A stretch of 64,000 nucleotides of DNA from Brevundimonas sp. (GTDB lineage Bacteria; Pseudomonadota; Alphaproteobacteria; Caulobacterales; Caulobacteraceae). Position numbers and translations under genes: made by a program. The stretch lies in contig NZ_JAIXTC010000026.1 in the NCBI RefSeq assembly GCF_027484365.1, positions 1 to 64,000 on the forward strand, in the 5' to 3' direction. Each line of letters starts with the position of its first letter. Positions within the stretch are counted from its first letter, which is position 1. The notes under the pieces are model-generated. The model had not been told where the DNA came from. It made no database searches and worked only from the letters and a program-made list of their open reading frames with translations. Positions 44,278-52,873 of the stretch are shown here, in pieces.

Positions 44278-45063
44278 ATGACCCAGACCCCCGACACTCC
44301 TAAAGCCCAAGTCCCCTCCGCAACCGACGCCGCGCCGTCCGCCATGGACGAGATCGTCGAGACGGTCCGCACCATGGCCGCCGCCCTGGCCGCTGCGGTC
44401 CTGATTCAAACCGTCGCCTTCCAGCCCTTCACCATCCCCTCGGCCTCGATGGAGCCGGGACTGATCGTCGGCGACTATCTGGTGGTGTCCAAATTCGCCT
44501 ATGGCTGGAGCCGCGCCTCCCTGCCGTTCAATCCGCCCCTCCCCTCTGGACGGCTGTTCGAGCATCTGCCGAAGCGAGGCGACGTCGTCGTCTTCCGTCG
44601 CCCCAGCAATCCGCAGGAGACCTGGATCAAGCGGGTGATCGGACTGCCCGGCGACACGGTGTCGGTCTCCGACGGCGTCGTGACGGTCAACGGCCAGGCC
44701 CTCCCGCAGCGGGCGCTCGGTCCGGGTCTCGACCTCGATCAGCCGGGACGGCCCGTGGAGCAGGTCGAGGAGCGTCAGGCGGACGGTCGCGCCTATGTCA
44801 CCTTCGACGGCGGTCCCGAAGCCGGCGACGATCGGCCGGTCCAGGTCGTGCCCCCGGGTCAGCTGTTCGTCATGGGCGACAATCGCGACAACTCGCTGGA
44901 CAGCCGCTGGTCGGGGGACATCGGGGTCGGTCTGCTGCCGGTCAGCAATCTGATCGGGCGTGCAGAGGTCGTTGTCGCCTCATGGAAGCCGGGCGCGGCC
45001 CTGTGGAAGCCGTGGACCTGGATCAACCTGCGACCGGGCCGGCTGGTCCGGCGGATCCGCTAG
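44278..45063 (+). CDS. lepB: signal peptidase I
   Basis: This encodes 261 aa. It has one transmembrane helix (about residues 30-48) and a periplasmic S26 catalytic domain. The nucleophile is S57 in IPSASMEPGLIVGDYLVV, and the general base is K118 in ETWIKRVIGLPGD. Box E, VMGDNRDNSLDSR, is present. It cleaves signal peptides of Sec and Tat substrates. In Caulobacter-type genomes lepB is usually next to rnc and era; this copy stands between gltA and lpxB, so it may be a second signal peptidase. Its stop overlaps the convergent gene by 4 bp. Confidence 0.94.
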   Translation: MTQTPDTPKAQVPSATDAAPSAMDEIVETVRTMAAALAAAVLIQTVAFQPFTIPSASMEPGLIVGDYLVVSKFAYGWSRASLPFNPPLPSGRLFEHLPKRGDVVVFRRPSNPQETWIKRVIGLPGDTVSVSDGVVTVNGQALPQRALGPGLDLDQPGRPVEQVEERQADGRAYVTFDGGPEAGDDRPVQVVPPGQLFVMGDNRDNSLDSRWSGDIGVGLLPVSNLIGRAEVVVASWKPGAALWKPWTWINLRPGRLVRRIR

Positions 45064-45395
45064 CGAGCCCGGAATTCGGAAAACGAGACGACACCGTCGT
45101 GGTTGGCGTCCATCTGATCGAAGGCGACGCGAGAGCCCGGCAAGGCCTGGGCGATCGACGGCGCCGCCGCCGCGCCGATGACGATGCCCGCCACGGCAGC
45201 GACCAGCGCCTGCCAGGTCTTCATCGTCCGTCTGACTCTGGGAGCCGCCTCGGTCTCGGTCTCGATCAGGCCGCGCACGACCTCGCTGGCAGTCAGACCG
45301 GCGGCACGGCAGCGTTCCATGAAGGCGAGCTTCGACGCGTGCGGCAGCCGGATTTCCAGCGTCTCGCTCTTCTTGGGCGGGCGGGCAGAAGTCAT
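45060..45395 (-). CDS. RHH-like / transmembrane / EF-hand protein of unknown function
   Basis: This encodes 111 aa with three parts. Residues about 10-45 (KSETLEIRLPHASKLAFMER, then GLTASEVVRGLIE) look like a ribbon-helix-helix DNA-binding unit of the MobC/antitoxin type. Residues 60-83 are a hydrophobic helix that could be a membrane anchor or signal. Residues 96-107 form a canonical single EF-hand loop (DANHDGVVSFSE: D96, N98, D100, G101, V103, E107). If the helix spans the membrane with the RHH part in the cytoplasm, the EF-hand is periplasmic and could sense Ca2+. That is inference. The gene is convergent with lepB (4-bp overlap) and stands just downstream of lpxB's stop. Confidence 0.7.
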   Translation of the reverse strand: MTSARPPKKSETLEIRLPHASKLAFMERCRAAGLTASEVVRGLIETETEAAPRVRRTMKTWQALVAAVAGIVIGAAAAPSIAQALPGSRVAFDQMDANHDGVVSFSEFRAR

Positions 45396-45416
45396 TCGAC
45401 AGTCATCCAGAATGGA

Positions 45417-46601
45417 TCAGCCAGCCGAACCTATGGCGGATAGGCTATTTGATCCAGAGGTCCCCGCAATGACGTTCAGGACGGCCTCGGCGGCCAGGGT
45501 CGAAGGGTCCGCACCGCTCCGCCCCATATAGTCCAGCGCCTCGGTCTGCCGACGGCTCTGGGCTGTCCGGGCATCCGGATTGCTCAGCAGCCGCCCCACC
45601 TCGGCCGCGACCTTCTCGGGCGTCGCGTCGGTCTGGATCAGCTCCCGCGCGATCTCTTCGTCCGCCGCATGGTTGAACAGGGTCGCGTACCGGCCCGTGA
45701 AGAAGGGCTTCATGATCGCATAGCTGAGCGGCGCGAACCGGTAGCCGATGACCATGGGGGCCCCGGCCAGGGCCAGTTCGGTCGATACCGTGCCGCTGGT
45801 CGCAAGGGCCACGGTCGCGGCCTTCATCGCTGCGTATTTGTCCGCCTCGGTCACGACATGGGCGCGGAAGGGCCAGGCGGCGATCCGGGCCGTGACGTCC
45901 TCGGCGACGGTGCCCGCGACGACCACGGCGACCTCGAGTTTTGCATCGGCGGCCTTCAGCCGTTTGATCGCCGCCTCATAGACGGGCGTCATCAGCCGGA
46001 CCTCGCTCGGCCGGCTTCCCGGCAGGACCAGCAGCAGCCGGGCGTCCGGCGCGATGTCCCGCGCGGCGCGGAAGCCGGTCGGATCGCCCCCCCCCATGTC
46101 GACATGCAGGGCCTGCGACCCGACCACGGTCGTCGGCAACCCCTCGCGTTCGAACCACGGCGCGTCAAAGGCATAGAGCGCCAGCAGGTGATCCACCGCT
46201 CCGGCCAGGGTCTTCGCCCGCCCCGGCCGCGACGCCCAGACCTGGGGCCCGACGTATTTGATCAGGGGTACGCCGGGCAGCGCCCCGCGCAGGGCCCTGG
46301 CCACCCGGATGGTGAAGCCCCAGCTGTCGATCAGGACGACTGCATCCGGCCGCTCCCGCACCGCCAGGGCTACGGTGTCGGCGACCCGCGCCTTGACCCG
46401 GCCATAGGCGCGCAGACCCTCCAGCCAGCCGAGAATCGACAGTTCGGCGATGTCGAACGGGCTCTCGATGCCCTCGGACGCCATCTTCGGACCGCCGACG
46501 CCGACGAAGTCGATGTCCGGTCGCCGCACTCGCAAGGCCTGCGCCAGACCGGCGCCCAGCGCATCGCCCGAAGCCTCTGCGGCGACCAGCATGATCTTCA
46601 C
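45417..46601 (-). CDS. lpxB: lipid-A-disaccharide synthase
   Basis: This encodes 394 aa, a GT-B glycosyltransferase (GT19). It joins UDP-diacylglucosamine and lipid X to the disaccharide. The N-terminus MLVAAEASGDALGAGLAQAL, FVGVGGPKMASEG, KYVGPQVWASRPGRAKTL and SGTVSTELALAGAPMVIGYR are typical. The start is a GTG at 46601 overlapping the lpxI stop (GTGA). It is the last gene of the envelope supercluster that starts at rpsB. Confidence 0.96.
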   Translation of the reverse strand: MKIMLVAAEASGDALGAGLAQALRVRRPDIDFVGVGGPKMASEGIESPFDIAELSILGWLEGLRAYGRVKARVADTVALAVRERPDAVVLIDSWGFTIRVARALRGALPGVPLIKYVGPQVWASRPGRAKTLAGAVDHLLALYAFDAPWFEREGLPTTVVGSQALHVDMGGGDPTGFRAARDIAPDARLLLVLPGSRPSEVRLMTPVYEAAIKRLKAADAKLEVAVVVAGTVAEDVTARIAAWPFRAHVVTEADKYAAMKAATVALATSGTVSTELALAGAPMVIGYRFAPLSYAIMKPFFTGRYATLFNHAADEEIARELIQTDATPEKVAAEVGRLLSNPDARTAQSRRQTEALDYMGRSGADPSTLAAEAVLNVIAGTSGSNSLSAIGSAG

Positions 46602-47437
46602 GAGCGGTCCTCGCCCCAGACGAACAGACCCAGACGATCCGCCGCCTCGATGATCGCAGCCCGGTCGATCAGGATCAGTCGGCCCGCGACCCCGCCCACG
46701 CCCGCCAGTCCGGCGGCGGCGGCCATCTCGAGGGTCCGGGCGCCGATCACCGGCATGTCGACCCTCAGATCCTGGATCGGCTTGGGGGCCTTGCCCAGAG
46801 CGCCCTTCGGCTTGCCGGGCGCCCCGCGCAGGTCCGCAGGCAGGCCGGCCACGCGTCCGAGCATGGCGTCCGTGCCTTCCTGGGCCTCCACAGCGAGCAC
46901 CAGGCCGTCGCAGACGACCGCGCCCTGGCCGATGTCGAGCTCGCCGGCCTTCTCTGCGACATGCAGGGCCTTTCTGAGATCGGAGAGATGGCCCTCATCC
47001 GGTTGCACTCGCCCGAGCGCGCCGATCGGCAGGGTTTCGCCGCCCAGAATGTCGTCCGCGCCCTCGATGGCGTAGCCCTCGGCCTCGAACACCGACAGGA
47101 TCTTGCGCAGCAGGGCGTCATCGCCCTTCGTCGCCGCCGCGATGATCCCCGGCATCACCATCGCCCCCTTCAGATCGGGCTTGAGCGCCTTGAAATCCGG
47201 GCGACTGACCGTGCCGGCGAAACAGACCGCCGTGCAGCCCGCCGCCTTCAGCGCCGACAACACCTTGCCGATCTCGGCCATACCGGCCTCGATCCCCGGA
47301 TAGCGGATCAGATGCGGGTCGGCGAAACTCGTCAGACGGACCACGAAAACAGGTCGTCCCTCGGCCTCGCACCGTGCCGCGACGGCCAGCGGCAGGGCGC
47401 CGCCGCCCGCGATCAGGCCCAGTTTGCCGGGGGTCAA
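46598..47437 (-). CDS. lpxI: UDP-2,3-diacylglucosamine diphosphatase LpxI
   Basis: This encodes 279 aa. LpxI replaces LpxH in most alphaproteobacteria and hydrolyses UDP-diacylglucosamine to lipid X. The family start KLGLIAGGGALPLAVA and the later motifs CFAGTVSRPDF, KGDDALLRKILSVFE, GADDILGGETLP and MPVIGARTLEMA are present. I place the start at TTG 47437 because a strong gggagg site lies 6 nt upstream and homologues begin two residues before KLG. The frame is open about 290 nt further upstream but that part is a shadow of lpxA and the gap. It overlaps lpxB (GTGA). Confidence 0.92.
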   Translation of the reverse strand: MTPGKLGLIAGGGALPLAVAARCEAEGRPVFVVRLTSFADPHLIRYPGIEAGMAEIGKVLSALKAAGCTAVCFAGTVSRPDFKALKPDLKGAMVMPGIIAAATKGDDALLRKILSVFEAEGYAIEGADDILGGETLPIGALGRVQPDEGHLSDLRKALHVAEKAGELDIGQGAVVCDGLVLAVEAQEGTDAMLGRVAGLPADLRGAPGKPKGALGKAPKPIQDLRVDMPVIGARTLEMAAAAGLAGVGGVAGRLILIDRAAIIEAADRLGLFVWGEDRS

Positions 47438-47543
47438 GGCCCGCCTCCCGGGCCGAACCGGGCATTTGGTGAAGTTGGCGAGGTTGACCAGCCGACTGGT
47501 CGGGTTGGCGACGAAATTTGGCGGGTTTGGCGCCCGGGATTGG

Positions 47544-48332
47544 TCATTCGCCGGGCAGGCAGAGCGGCCGCTTGCCCCCTTCGCGGATGAAGGCCGTGAT
47601 CTCCATGATCTCGGGCAGGTCGGCGTAGCCGGCCTCGACCGTCTCCAGCCGGTCGGCGAACACATCCGCGCCCTCGAACAGGTCGCGGAAGGCCGCCAGC
47701 AACCGCCGGACCGCGTCCTTGCCATAGCCCTTCCGCTTCAGCCCGATCAGGTTCAGGCCGTGCAGTCGGGCATGGTTGCCCCAGGCCGAGCCATAGGGGA
47801 TCACGTCGCGCGTCACGGCCGCCAGACCGCCGACGATGGCGCCCTGCCCCACACGGCCGTTCTGGTGCACGGCGCACAGGCCGCCGAGGAAGACCTTGTC
47901 ACCGATGCACGCGTGACCGCCCAGGGTCGCGCTGTTGGCCATCACCACATTGTCGCCGACGATCGCGTCGTGACCGACGTGGGCGCCGGTCATGAACAGG
48001 CCGTTGGAGCCGACACGGGTGACGCCCGACCCCTGAGGCGTGCCCCGGTTGAAGGTGGCGTGCTCGCGGATCGAATTGTCCGTACCGATCTCCAGCCGGA
48101 CGGTCTCGCCCTTGTAGCCGTTGTGCTGGGGGTCGCCCCCGATCACGGCGAACGGATGGATGACGGTGCGGGCGCCGACGGTCGTGTCCTGCTGCACCAC
48201 CACATGGCTGACCAGATGGACGCCGTCGTCGAGCGTCACGCCCGGCCCAACCGTGCACCACGGCCCGATCGCCACATCCGCGCCCAGTTCGACCGAGCCG
48301 TCGACGATGGCGGTGGGGTGAATCTGGCTCAT
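47544..48332 (-). CDS. lpxA: UDP-N-acetylglucosamine acyltransferase
   Basis: This encodes 262 aa. It is a left-handed beta-helix of hexapeptide repeats (about 1-190) with a helical C-terminus. [20 protein letters not shown] starts the helix; the catalytic His is in FMTGAHVGHDAIVGD; GGLCAVHQNGRVGQGAIVGG is conserved. It performs the first acylation of lipid A synthesis using acyl-ACP. The ATG overlaps the fabZ stop (ATGA). A 106-bp gap to lpxI has no gene. Confidence 0.97.
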   Translation of the reverse strand: MSQIHPTAIVDGSVELGADVAIGPWCTVGPGVTLDDGVHLVSHVVVQQDTTVGARTVIHPFAVIGGDPQHNGYKGETVRLEIGTDNSIREHATFNRGTPQGSGVTRVGSNGLFMTGAHVGHDAIVGDNVVMANSATLGGHACIGDKVFLGGLCAVHQNGRVGQGAIVGGLAAVTRDVIPYGSAWGNHARLHGLNLIGLKRKGYGKDAVRRLLAAFRDLFEGADVFADRLETVEAGYADLPEIMEITAFIREGGKRPLCLPGE

Positions 48333-48799
48333 GCCGTGACCGGCTGGTCGACAGTGACCACCATGGCCGCGAAGTCGGCTTCTGCCGCCAGCTTGCCGTC
48401 GATGAAGGTCTCGCCCCGGAATTTGAAGATGTCGCCGCGCTGCTTCGTCACGATCACATTCATCTTCAGCTGATCGCCGGGCCGCGCCGGCTTGCGGAAG
48501 CGGACGCCGTCGATGGACATGAACATGATGACCTTGCCCTCGACCTCCACGTCCAGGCTCTTGGACATCAGCAGGGCGCCCGTCTGGGCCATGGCCTCGA
48601 CGATCAGGACGCCCGGCATGACCGGATCGATCGGGAAATGTCCCGGGAAGAACGGCTCGTTGTGAGTGACGTTCTTGATGCCGGTGATGGATGTGCTGGC
48701 CACGAAGGCCTCGGCCTTGTCCACCAGCAGGAAGGGATAGCGGTGGGGCAGCCGACGCATGACCTCGGCGTAGTCGATCGTCACCCCAGGCTCAGTCAT
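48329..48799 (-). CDS. fabZ: 3-hydroxyacyl-ACP dehydratase FabZ
   Basis: This encodes 156 aa with a hot-dog fold. [16 protein letters not shown] at the N-terminus is typical. The catalytic His and Glu are in [20 protein letters not shown] followed by EAMAQ. It dehydrates 3-hydroxyacyl-ACP in fatty acid elongation and competes with LpxA and LpxD for the same acyl-ACP pool. Start 48799 overlaps the lpxD stop by 8 bp. Longer in-frame starts are shadows of lpxD. Confidence 0.96.
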   Translation of the reverse strand: MTEPGVTIDYAEVMRRLPHRYPFLLVDKAEAFVASTSITGIKNVTHNEPFFPGHFPIDPVMPGVLIVEAMAQTGALLMSKSLDVEVEGKVIMFMSIDGVRFRKPARPGDQLKMNVIVTKQRGDIFKFRGETFIDGKLAAEADFAAMVVTVDQPVTA

Positions 48800-49805
48800 C
48801 CGTCCGCTCTCTCTTTCGCCCCGCCTGCTTGGAGACCCAGACGGTCTCGCGCAAGAACTGACGGATCGGTTTGGCCGGATAGCCGGACCAGGTCTCTCCC
48901 GCCGGAATATCCGCGAGCACGCCCGCGCCCGCCGCGACCCGCGCGCCGACGCCGATGCTGAAGTGGTCGCCGACGCCCGCCTGGCCGCCGAACATGACGC
49001 CGTCGGCAATCGTCACGGAGCCCGAAATCCCCGTCTGACCGGCGATCAGGCAGTTGCGGCCGATCACGCAGTTATGGGCGATCATGACCAGATTATCGAT
49101 CTTCGTGTTCTCGCCGATCACAGTGTCGTCGTAGGCCCCGCGGTCGATGCAGGTGTTGGCGCCGATCGTCACCCCGTCCTGGATGATCACCCGGCCCAGC
49201 TGGGGCACGTCGACTGGTCCCGTCGCCGCCCCGGCCGCCCCGAACCCGGCCTCGCCCAGCCTTGCGCCAGCATAGATCTTCACCCGGTCGCCGATCAGGG
49301 CGAAGCGGACGGTGACGTTCGGGCCGATGTCGCAATCGCGGCCGATCTGGACGCCTGGCCCGATCACCGTATTGGCACCGATCCGGCTGCCGCGCCCTAT
49401 GCGCGCGCCCTGTCCCAGGACCACGCCGGGCTCGATCACGACGCTTTCGTCCTCGCTGACCTCGGCCAGTGGGACTGCGGTCAGGCCAACAGGCCGATGC
49501 AGGGCCACGGCGACGGCGGCCCAGGCGGCCTGCGGCGTCCGGGAGACGATGACGGCCGCGCCGGCTGGAGCCGCGTCCACGGCCTCTCTCGGCACGATCA
49601 CGCAGCCTGCGGCGGTCGCTCCCAGGGCCTGAAGGAATTTCCGGTCACCGAGAAAGGCCACAGCCTGACCGTCCGCCGACGCCAGGGGCGCGACACGCAG
49701 AATGCGGGCCGCCGAAGGACGAACGACCTCGCCGCCCGTCAGGGCCGCGAGGTCGTCGACGCCGAGCGGGCTCAGCGTATCGAAGAAACGGGCGTCGGGC
49801 GTCAT
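48792..49805 (-). CDS. lpxD: UDP-3-O-(3-hydroxyacyl)glucosamine N-acyltransferase
   Basis: This encodes 337 aa. An N-terminal uridine-binding domain (about 1-100) precedes the left-handed beta-helix ([20 protein letters not shown]). The catalytic histidine is in [20 protein letters not shown]. The C-terminal helix region reads [14 protein letters not shown]. It adds the N-linked acyl chain to lipid A precursors. It follows ompH by 11 bp and overlaps fabZ. Confidence 0.97.
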   Translation of the reverse strand: MTPDARFFDTLSPLGVDDLAALTGGEVVRPSAARILRVAPLASADGQAVAFLGDRKFLQALGATAAGCVIVPREAVDAAPAGAAVIVSRTPQAAWAAVAVALHRPVGLTAVPLAEVSEDESVVIEPGVVLGQGARIGRGSRIGANTVIGPGVQIGRDCDIGPNVTVRFALIGDRVKIYAGARLGEAGFGAAGAATGPVDVPQLGRVIIQDGVTIGANTCIDRGAYDDTVIGENTKIDNLVMIAHNCVIGRNCLIAGQTGISGSVTIADGVMFGGQAGVGDHFSIGVGARVAAGAGVLADIPAGETWSGYPAKPIRQFLRETVWVSKQAGRKRERTDD

Positions 49806-49816
49806 GCCCTGCGCCT

Positions 49817-50392
49817 TTACTGAGCCTGGACCGGGATCGGCATCCGGTTGAACGTCAGGGTCGGCAGGGCCGTGTTCAGGCGCTGGATGACAACCTCGGT
49901 CACATCCATGGCCGGGTTCAGGATGAACACGCTCTCACGGTCTATCAGGATGCCGCAGCCGCGCTCCTGATAGACGGCGACCAGGATCGGCTCGACCTGG
50001 GCCGAGATCAGGCGGCGCTGTTCCGAAAGGGTGTAGCGTAGCTCGTCCTGCCGCGTCTGTTCCAGGGTCTGGGCTTCCGTGATGCGAGCCTGCAAGGCCG
50101 TGCGGCGAGCGCCGTCCGGATCCGCAGCCTGACCGCCCTGTTGCAGCGACGTGATCTCGGTCTGGATCGCGGTGGCGTAGGGGGCCAGTTCGCCCTGAAC
50201 TTCCGTGGCCAGCTGCTCCATGCGGGCCTGAACGGACTGACCGGCGGTCGAGGTCGCCAGCAGCTGCTGGTTGAAATAGACGCAGACGCCCGGAATGACG
50301 GGGCCGGGGTTCTGCGGGCCCTGGGTCTGGGCGGCGGCGGCGGAGGCGACGAGCGAAGCCAGGGCGAAAGCGCCGATAGCGAGGATTTTCAT
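49817..50392 (-). CDS. OmpH/Skp-family periplasmic chaperone
   Basis: This encodes 191 aa. The signal peptide is [18 protein letters not shown], with cleavage near AAA-QT. The mature part starts with a beta strand containing [18 protein letters not shown], followed by a long coiled-coil pair (about 58-125), then [20 protein letters not shown]. Skp/OmpH trimers hold unfolded outer-membrane proteins. The location between bamA and lpxD is the classical one. The tail is longer than E. coli Skp (161 aa). Confidence 0.92.
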   Translation of the reverse strand: MKILAIGAFALASLVASAAAAQTQGPQNPGPVIPGVCVYFNQQLLATSTAGQSVQARMEQLATEVQGELAPYATAIQTEITSLQQGGQAADPDGARRTALQARITEAQTLEQTRQDELRYTLSEQRRLISAQVEPILVAVYQERGCGILIDRESVFILNPAMDVTEVVIQRLNTALPTLTFNRMPIPVQAQ

Positions 50393-50423
50393 GGATAACC
50401 TTATAGGGCCGACAGGCCCGGGC

Positions 50424-52856
50424 TTAGAATTGGGTTGAGGTCGAGAAGCGGAAGGTCTCGGTCCGGTCGTACTCTTCGTTGCTCAGAATCTGGCTGAAGT
50501 CGAACCGGATCGGGCCCATCGGCGACTTCCAGTGAACGCTGAGACCGGCGGAGGCCCGCAGCGACAGGTCGTCCGCGATCGAGGTGTCCGGCAGGCCGTT
50601 GGATCCGAGGGTGTAGCGGTTGTCCAGAACACCCAGGGTGCCGACGTCGGCGAACAATGATGTCTTGATGCCGTACTGTTCCGGCAGGACGTTGGGCAGG
50701 GTCAGTTCGACCGTGCCGACCGCGTAGAAATTGCCGCCCAGCGCGTCCTGGGTCGTCAGGTCGCGCGGACCCATCCCGGCGTTCTCGAAGCCCCGGAAGC
50801 TGTTGCCGCCCTTGAAGAAGCGGTCGTTAATGCGCACCGCGTCGCCGGCCCAGCCCGAGACGTAGCCGGCGGAGCCCGCAACCGTAACAATCCAGCTGGG
50901 CGTGATGCCGTAGTACAGGGTCGCGTCGACCTCGGTCTTCACATAGTTCACGTCGCCGCCGAGACCCGCGAAATCCTGACGGAGCGAGCCGCTCCAGCCG
51001 CGGGTCGCCCGCACCGGGTCGTTCCGGCGGTCCACGACCAGCGTATAGCCGACGGACGAGTTCAGCGAGGCGCCGACCTGTTCGCACAGGGCGGACGAAC
51101 CGGAACCGCCGGTGTCGCAGTATCCGACCGGCACCAGGATCTCGTCGTCCTTGATGAAGTATCGGGTCGACAGGCGGCTGTAGCCGTTGAGCGGATAGGT
51201 CAGGCGCAGGCCAGCGCCGGTCGACCGGTAGTCGAACGAGGACTCTTCCTGGAAGTCGTAGCGCGAGTGGAACAGGTCGAAACCGGCTCCGATGTCCCGG
51301 CCGAGGAAGCGGGGTTCGGTGAAGCGGAAGTCGATCTGCTGGCGCAGCGAGCCCCATTCGACGCGGGCGACCACATTCTGGCCCCGGCCGCGGAAGTTCC
51401 GCTCGGAAATGCCCAGGTTGACCACGAAGCTGTCGACCGAGCTGAACCCGGCGCCGACGGAGAGCTCGCCGGTCGGCTGTTCCTCAACGGTGACGTTGAC
51501 AATCGAGCGGTCCGGCGCCGCGCCGCGGGCCTCGTCGACGGTCACTTCCTTGAAGAAGCCCAGGGCCCGCAGATTGTTGCGCGACCGCTCCAGCAGGGTG
51601 CGGTTGAAGGCGTCGCCCTCGGTCAACATCAACTCGCGCCGGATGACCGGATCGATGGTGCGGGTGTTGCCGATGACGTTGATGCGGTCAACGTAGACGC
51701 GCTGACCTTCCGACACGTTGAACGTGACGTCGATGGTGTCGGTCTCGGGATTAGGCCGATAGGTCGGGTTGATGTCGACGAAGGCGTAGCCCGCCGAGCC
51801 CGCCGCGAAGGTCAGGGCGTCGACCGAACTCTCGATCTTGTCGCTCTCGTACAGGTCACCCGTGCGGATCGGCAGCAGCAGCTCGAGGAAGTCCGCGTTG
51901 AGGCGATCGTTTTCGGTGACGACCTGGATGTCGCCGAAATTGTACTTGTCACCCTCGTCGACCGTCAGGGTCATGGCGAAGGCGCTGTCGTCCGGCGCCA
52001 GCTCGGCCACGGCCGAGGTGATCCGGAAGTCATAATAGCCGCGATTGGTGTAGAATTTCCGCAGCTGCTCGCGATCGTAATCGAGGCGGCCCGGGTCGTA
52101 GTTGTCGTTCTTGGTGAACAGCCGCCACCACTGCGTCTGCTTGGTCACCATGACCTCGCGCAGTTCGCTGTCGGAGAAGGCGCTGTTGCCCAGGAAGGTG
52201 ATCGACTGCACGCCCGTCTCCGGGCCCTCATCGATCTCGAAGATCAGGTCTACGCGGTTCTGCTCCAGCTGGACCAGCTTGGGCGTCACGTTGGCCGAGA
52301 TGCGGCCGGACAGCCGGTAGAGCTCGATGATCTTGCCCACGTCCTCCTGCACCCGGGCGCGGGTGTAGATTCCGCGCGGCGCGATGGTCACTTCCTCGCG
52401 CAGCTTGTCCTCGCTGATCGCGCCGTTCCCCTCGAACACCACCTGGTTGATGATGGGGTTCTCGACGATGCGGACGACGAGATCGCCGTTCGGCTGCAGG
52501 CCGATCTGGATGTCGGCGAACAGCTGGGTGCGCGTCAGGGTGCGGATCGCGACGTCGAGGATCACCGGATCGATCGTGTCGCCCGGCTGGATCGGCAGGT
52601 AGGACAGGACCGTGGTCTGGTCGATGCGCTGGTTGCCCTGGACCAGGATGCGGTTGACCACGCCCGTCTCGGAGGGCGCAGCCTGCTGGGCGGACGCAGC
52701 GGGCGCCGCCGGGGCCGCAGGCGCCGTCTGGGCGAGGGCCGGGGCGCCCGCGACAAGCGCCAGGAGGCTTGCGGTCGCTGCGCAGGTCCTGCGCAGGTTG
52801 CGGTCACCCGGATTGGAAGCGGCGCGGAGGTCGTTCAGGATCATGCGGGGAACCAT
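50424..52856 (-). CDS. bamA: outer membrane protein assembly factor BamA
   Basis: This encodes about 810 aa. A signal peptide (hydrophobic TCAATASLLALVAGAPALA) is followed by an Ala/Pro/Gln stretch and five POTRA domains (about 70-430), e.g. RILVQGNQRIDQTTVLSYLP. The 16-strand barrel follows, with GNSFRGFENAG (VRGF-like loop 6 motif) and a C-terminal phenylalanine (STSTQF). BamA inserts beta-barrel proteins in the outer membrane. Start choice is open: ATG 52856, ATG 52844, or TTG 52877 overlapping the rseP stop (TTGA). Confidence 0.96.
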   Translation of the reverse strand: MVPRMILNDLRAASNPGDRNLRRTCAATASLLALVAGAPALAQTAPAAPAAPAASAQQAAPSETGVVNRILVQGNQRIDQTTVLSYLPIQPGDTIDPVILDVAIRTLTRTQLFADIQIGLQPNGDLVVRIVENPIINQVVFEGNGAISEDKLREEVTIAPRGIYTRARVQEDVGKIIELYRLSGRISANVTPKLVQLEQNRVDLIFEIDEGPETGVQSITFLGNSAFSDSELREVMVTKQTQWWRLFTKNDNYDPGRLDYDREQLRKFYTNRGYYDFRITSAVAELAPDDSAFAMTLTVDEGDKYNFGDIQVVTENDRLNADFLELLLPIRTGDLYESDKIESSVDALTFAAGSAGYAFVDINPTYRPNPETDTIDVTFNVSEGQRVYVDRINVIGNTRTIDPVIRRELMLTEGDAFNRTLLERSRNNLRALGFFKEVTVDEARGAAPDRSIVNVTVEEQPTGELSVGAGFSSVDSFVVNLGISERNFRGRGQNVVARVEWGSLRQQIDFRFTEPRFLGRDIGAGFDLFHSRYDFQEESSFDYRSTGAGLRLTYPLNGYSRLSTRYFIKDDEILVPVGYCDTGGSGSSALCEQVGASLNSSVGYTLVVDRRNDPVRATRGWSGSLRQDFAGLGGDVNYVKTEVDATLYYGITPSWIVTVAGSAGYVSGWAGDAVRINDRFFKGGNSFRGFENAGMGPRDLTTQDALGGNFYAVGTVELTLPNVLPEQYGIKTSLFADVGTLGVLDNRYTLGSNGLPDTSIADDLSLRASAGLSVHWKSPMGPIRFDFSQILSNEEYDRTETFRFSTSTQF

Positions 52857-52873
52857 CGGGGGCTGGCGTCGGC

